A stretch of DNA of 5,854 nt from Pseudomonadota bacterium (GTDB taxonomy: Bacteria > Pseudomonadota > Gammaproteobacteria > Pseudomonadales > UBA5518). The notes below the pieces were generated by a model. That model was not told the origin of the DNA and searched no databases. It saw nothing but the letters and a program-made list of their open reading frames with translations. Within the stretch, counting starts at the first letter, position 1. Each line of letters starts with the position of its first letter. The translations under genes and the position numbers were made by a program. Location of the stretch: the NCBI GenBank assembly GCA_022705125.1, contig JAKJFB010000179.1, positions 410 through 6,263 on the forward strand. The letters run 5' to 3'. Below, in pieces: positions 5,301 to 5,854 of this stretch.

Positions 5301-5854
5301 GTGAGCGCGCCAACAACGCCGGACCTCACGCCTCGCCCCAGGACACTGCTGCTCGCCGTGCTGGCCTGGCATCTGGTTTTCTGGGTGCTCGCGCCCTGGC
5401 TCGTGTATCGCATGCTGCCGCTGGATGCGCTGGAGCTGCTGGGCTGGGGCCACTGGGACCATGGTTGGGAGAGGCCTTCGTGTGGCTGTGCGGCGGCCGG
5501 ATAGAAAGCCTGTATCTGCTGGCGCAGCTCGCGCTCGTCGTCACGCTGATCTACGTCTGGCGCTGCGCACGCCTGTTCCTGGATCCGGCGCGGGCGGTGC
5601 TGGCCACGGTGCTGCTGGAAGGATCCTACTTCCACACCTACCTGATCCCGAACTTCAACATGAACTCGCTGCAGCTGCCGCTGTGGGCCGGATTCTCGTA
5701 TCACCTGTTGCGCGCGATGAAGGGACAGCGGGCGCACTGGTACGCCTGCGGCGCGCTGGCGGCGCTCTGCCTGCTGGCAAAGTATTCGGGCGCCCTGCTG
5801 CTGCTCAGCGGTGCCGCGCTGGTGCTCGCCACGGGCGAAGGTCGGCGCGCGTTG
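5301..5854 (+). pseudogene. GT39/ArnT-like membrane glycosyltransferase, frameshifted, cut by window end
   Basis: From GTG 5301 the frame encodes a Pro-rich start, a first membrane helix (TLLLAVLAWHLVFWVLAPWLVY, about 15-36 in key part) and the acidic loop LPLDALELLGWGH (39-51), then degenerates and stops at TAG 5502-5504. The continuation is in another frame (codons in phase with GAG 5471), open to the window end: PLGPWLGEAFVWLCGG, then helices around SLYLLAQLALVVTLIYVW, an N-F-N-M-N-S-LQLPLWA segment and a final LAALCLLAKYSGALLLLSG. This order matches GT39/PMT_2-type glycosyltransferases that use polyprenyl-phosphate sugars. Members normally have about ten residues with a K-H-P-P-L motif between the two parts; here only the end (P-L) survives at 5450-5455. 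The frames require a net loss of 3n+1 bases (for example 31 or 34). The gene is therefore broken, or the sequence has an error here. The 3' end lies outside the window. Confidence 0.8.

Overview
This is a GC-rich, gene-dense bacterial chromosome segment that looks like Gammaproteobacteria, order Xanthomonadales (Lysobacteraceae or Rhodanobacteraceae). The reasons are a very high G+C share at third codon positions, -10 boxes placed about 6 nt in front of start codons (apparent leaderless genes), a secreted beta-barrel-like protein of a type seen in that order, and the protein families present. The order-level placement is inference from family recall, not from a marker gene.

Layout, left to right. 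(a) 1-200: a possible 58-residue minus-strand gene of unknown function, weakly supported. (b) 374-1402 (+): an exported, probably outer-membrane beta-barrel protein with a clear signal peptide; a candidate promoter lies about 50 nt upstream. (c) 1463-2443 (-): a class I SAM-dependent methyltransferase, convergent with (b). (d) 2505-4112 (+): a TPR-sulfotransferase fusion resembling tyrosylprotein sulfotransferases, divergent from (c) across a 61-bp gap and apparently leaderless. (e) 4113-4498: a convergent intergenic region of 386 bp with a long imperfect palindrome of dispersed-repeat type (4140-4237) and about 260 bp of unexplained sequence. (f) 4499-5209 (-): a 2-oxoglutarate/Fe(II) dioxygenase of the TIGR02466/2OG-FeII_Oxy_5 type. 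(g) 5301 to the window end (+): the N-terminal part of a multi-pass GT39/ArnT-like glycosyltransferase, frameshifted by an apparent small deletion that removes its conserved cytoplasm-distal loop motif.

No operon is evident, because adjacent genes alternate in strand. Methyltransferase, sulfotransferase, dioxygenase and GT39-type glycosyltransferase are all modifying enzymes, so a shared role in decorating proteins, peptides or surface glycans is conceivable, but nothing in the sequence ties them to one pathway. I found no CRISPR array, tRNA, rRNA, insertion sequence or phage gene. I do not see convincing evidence of a new defence or mobile system. The points most worth a second look are the broken glycosyltransferase, the palindromic repeat, the dyad in the 5210-5300 divergent region, and the TPST-like catalytic signature of the sulfotransferase.
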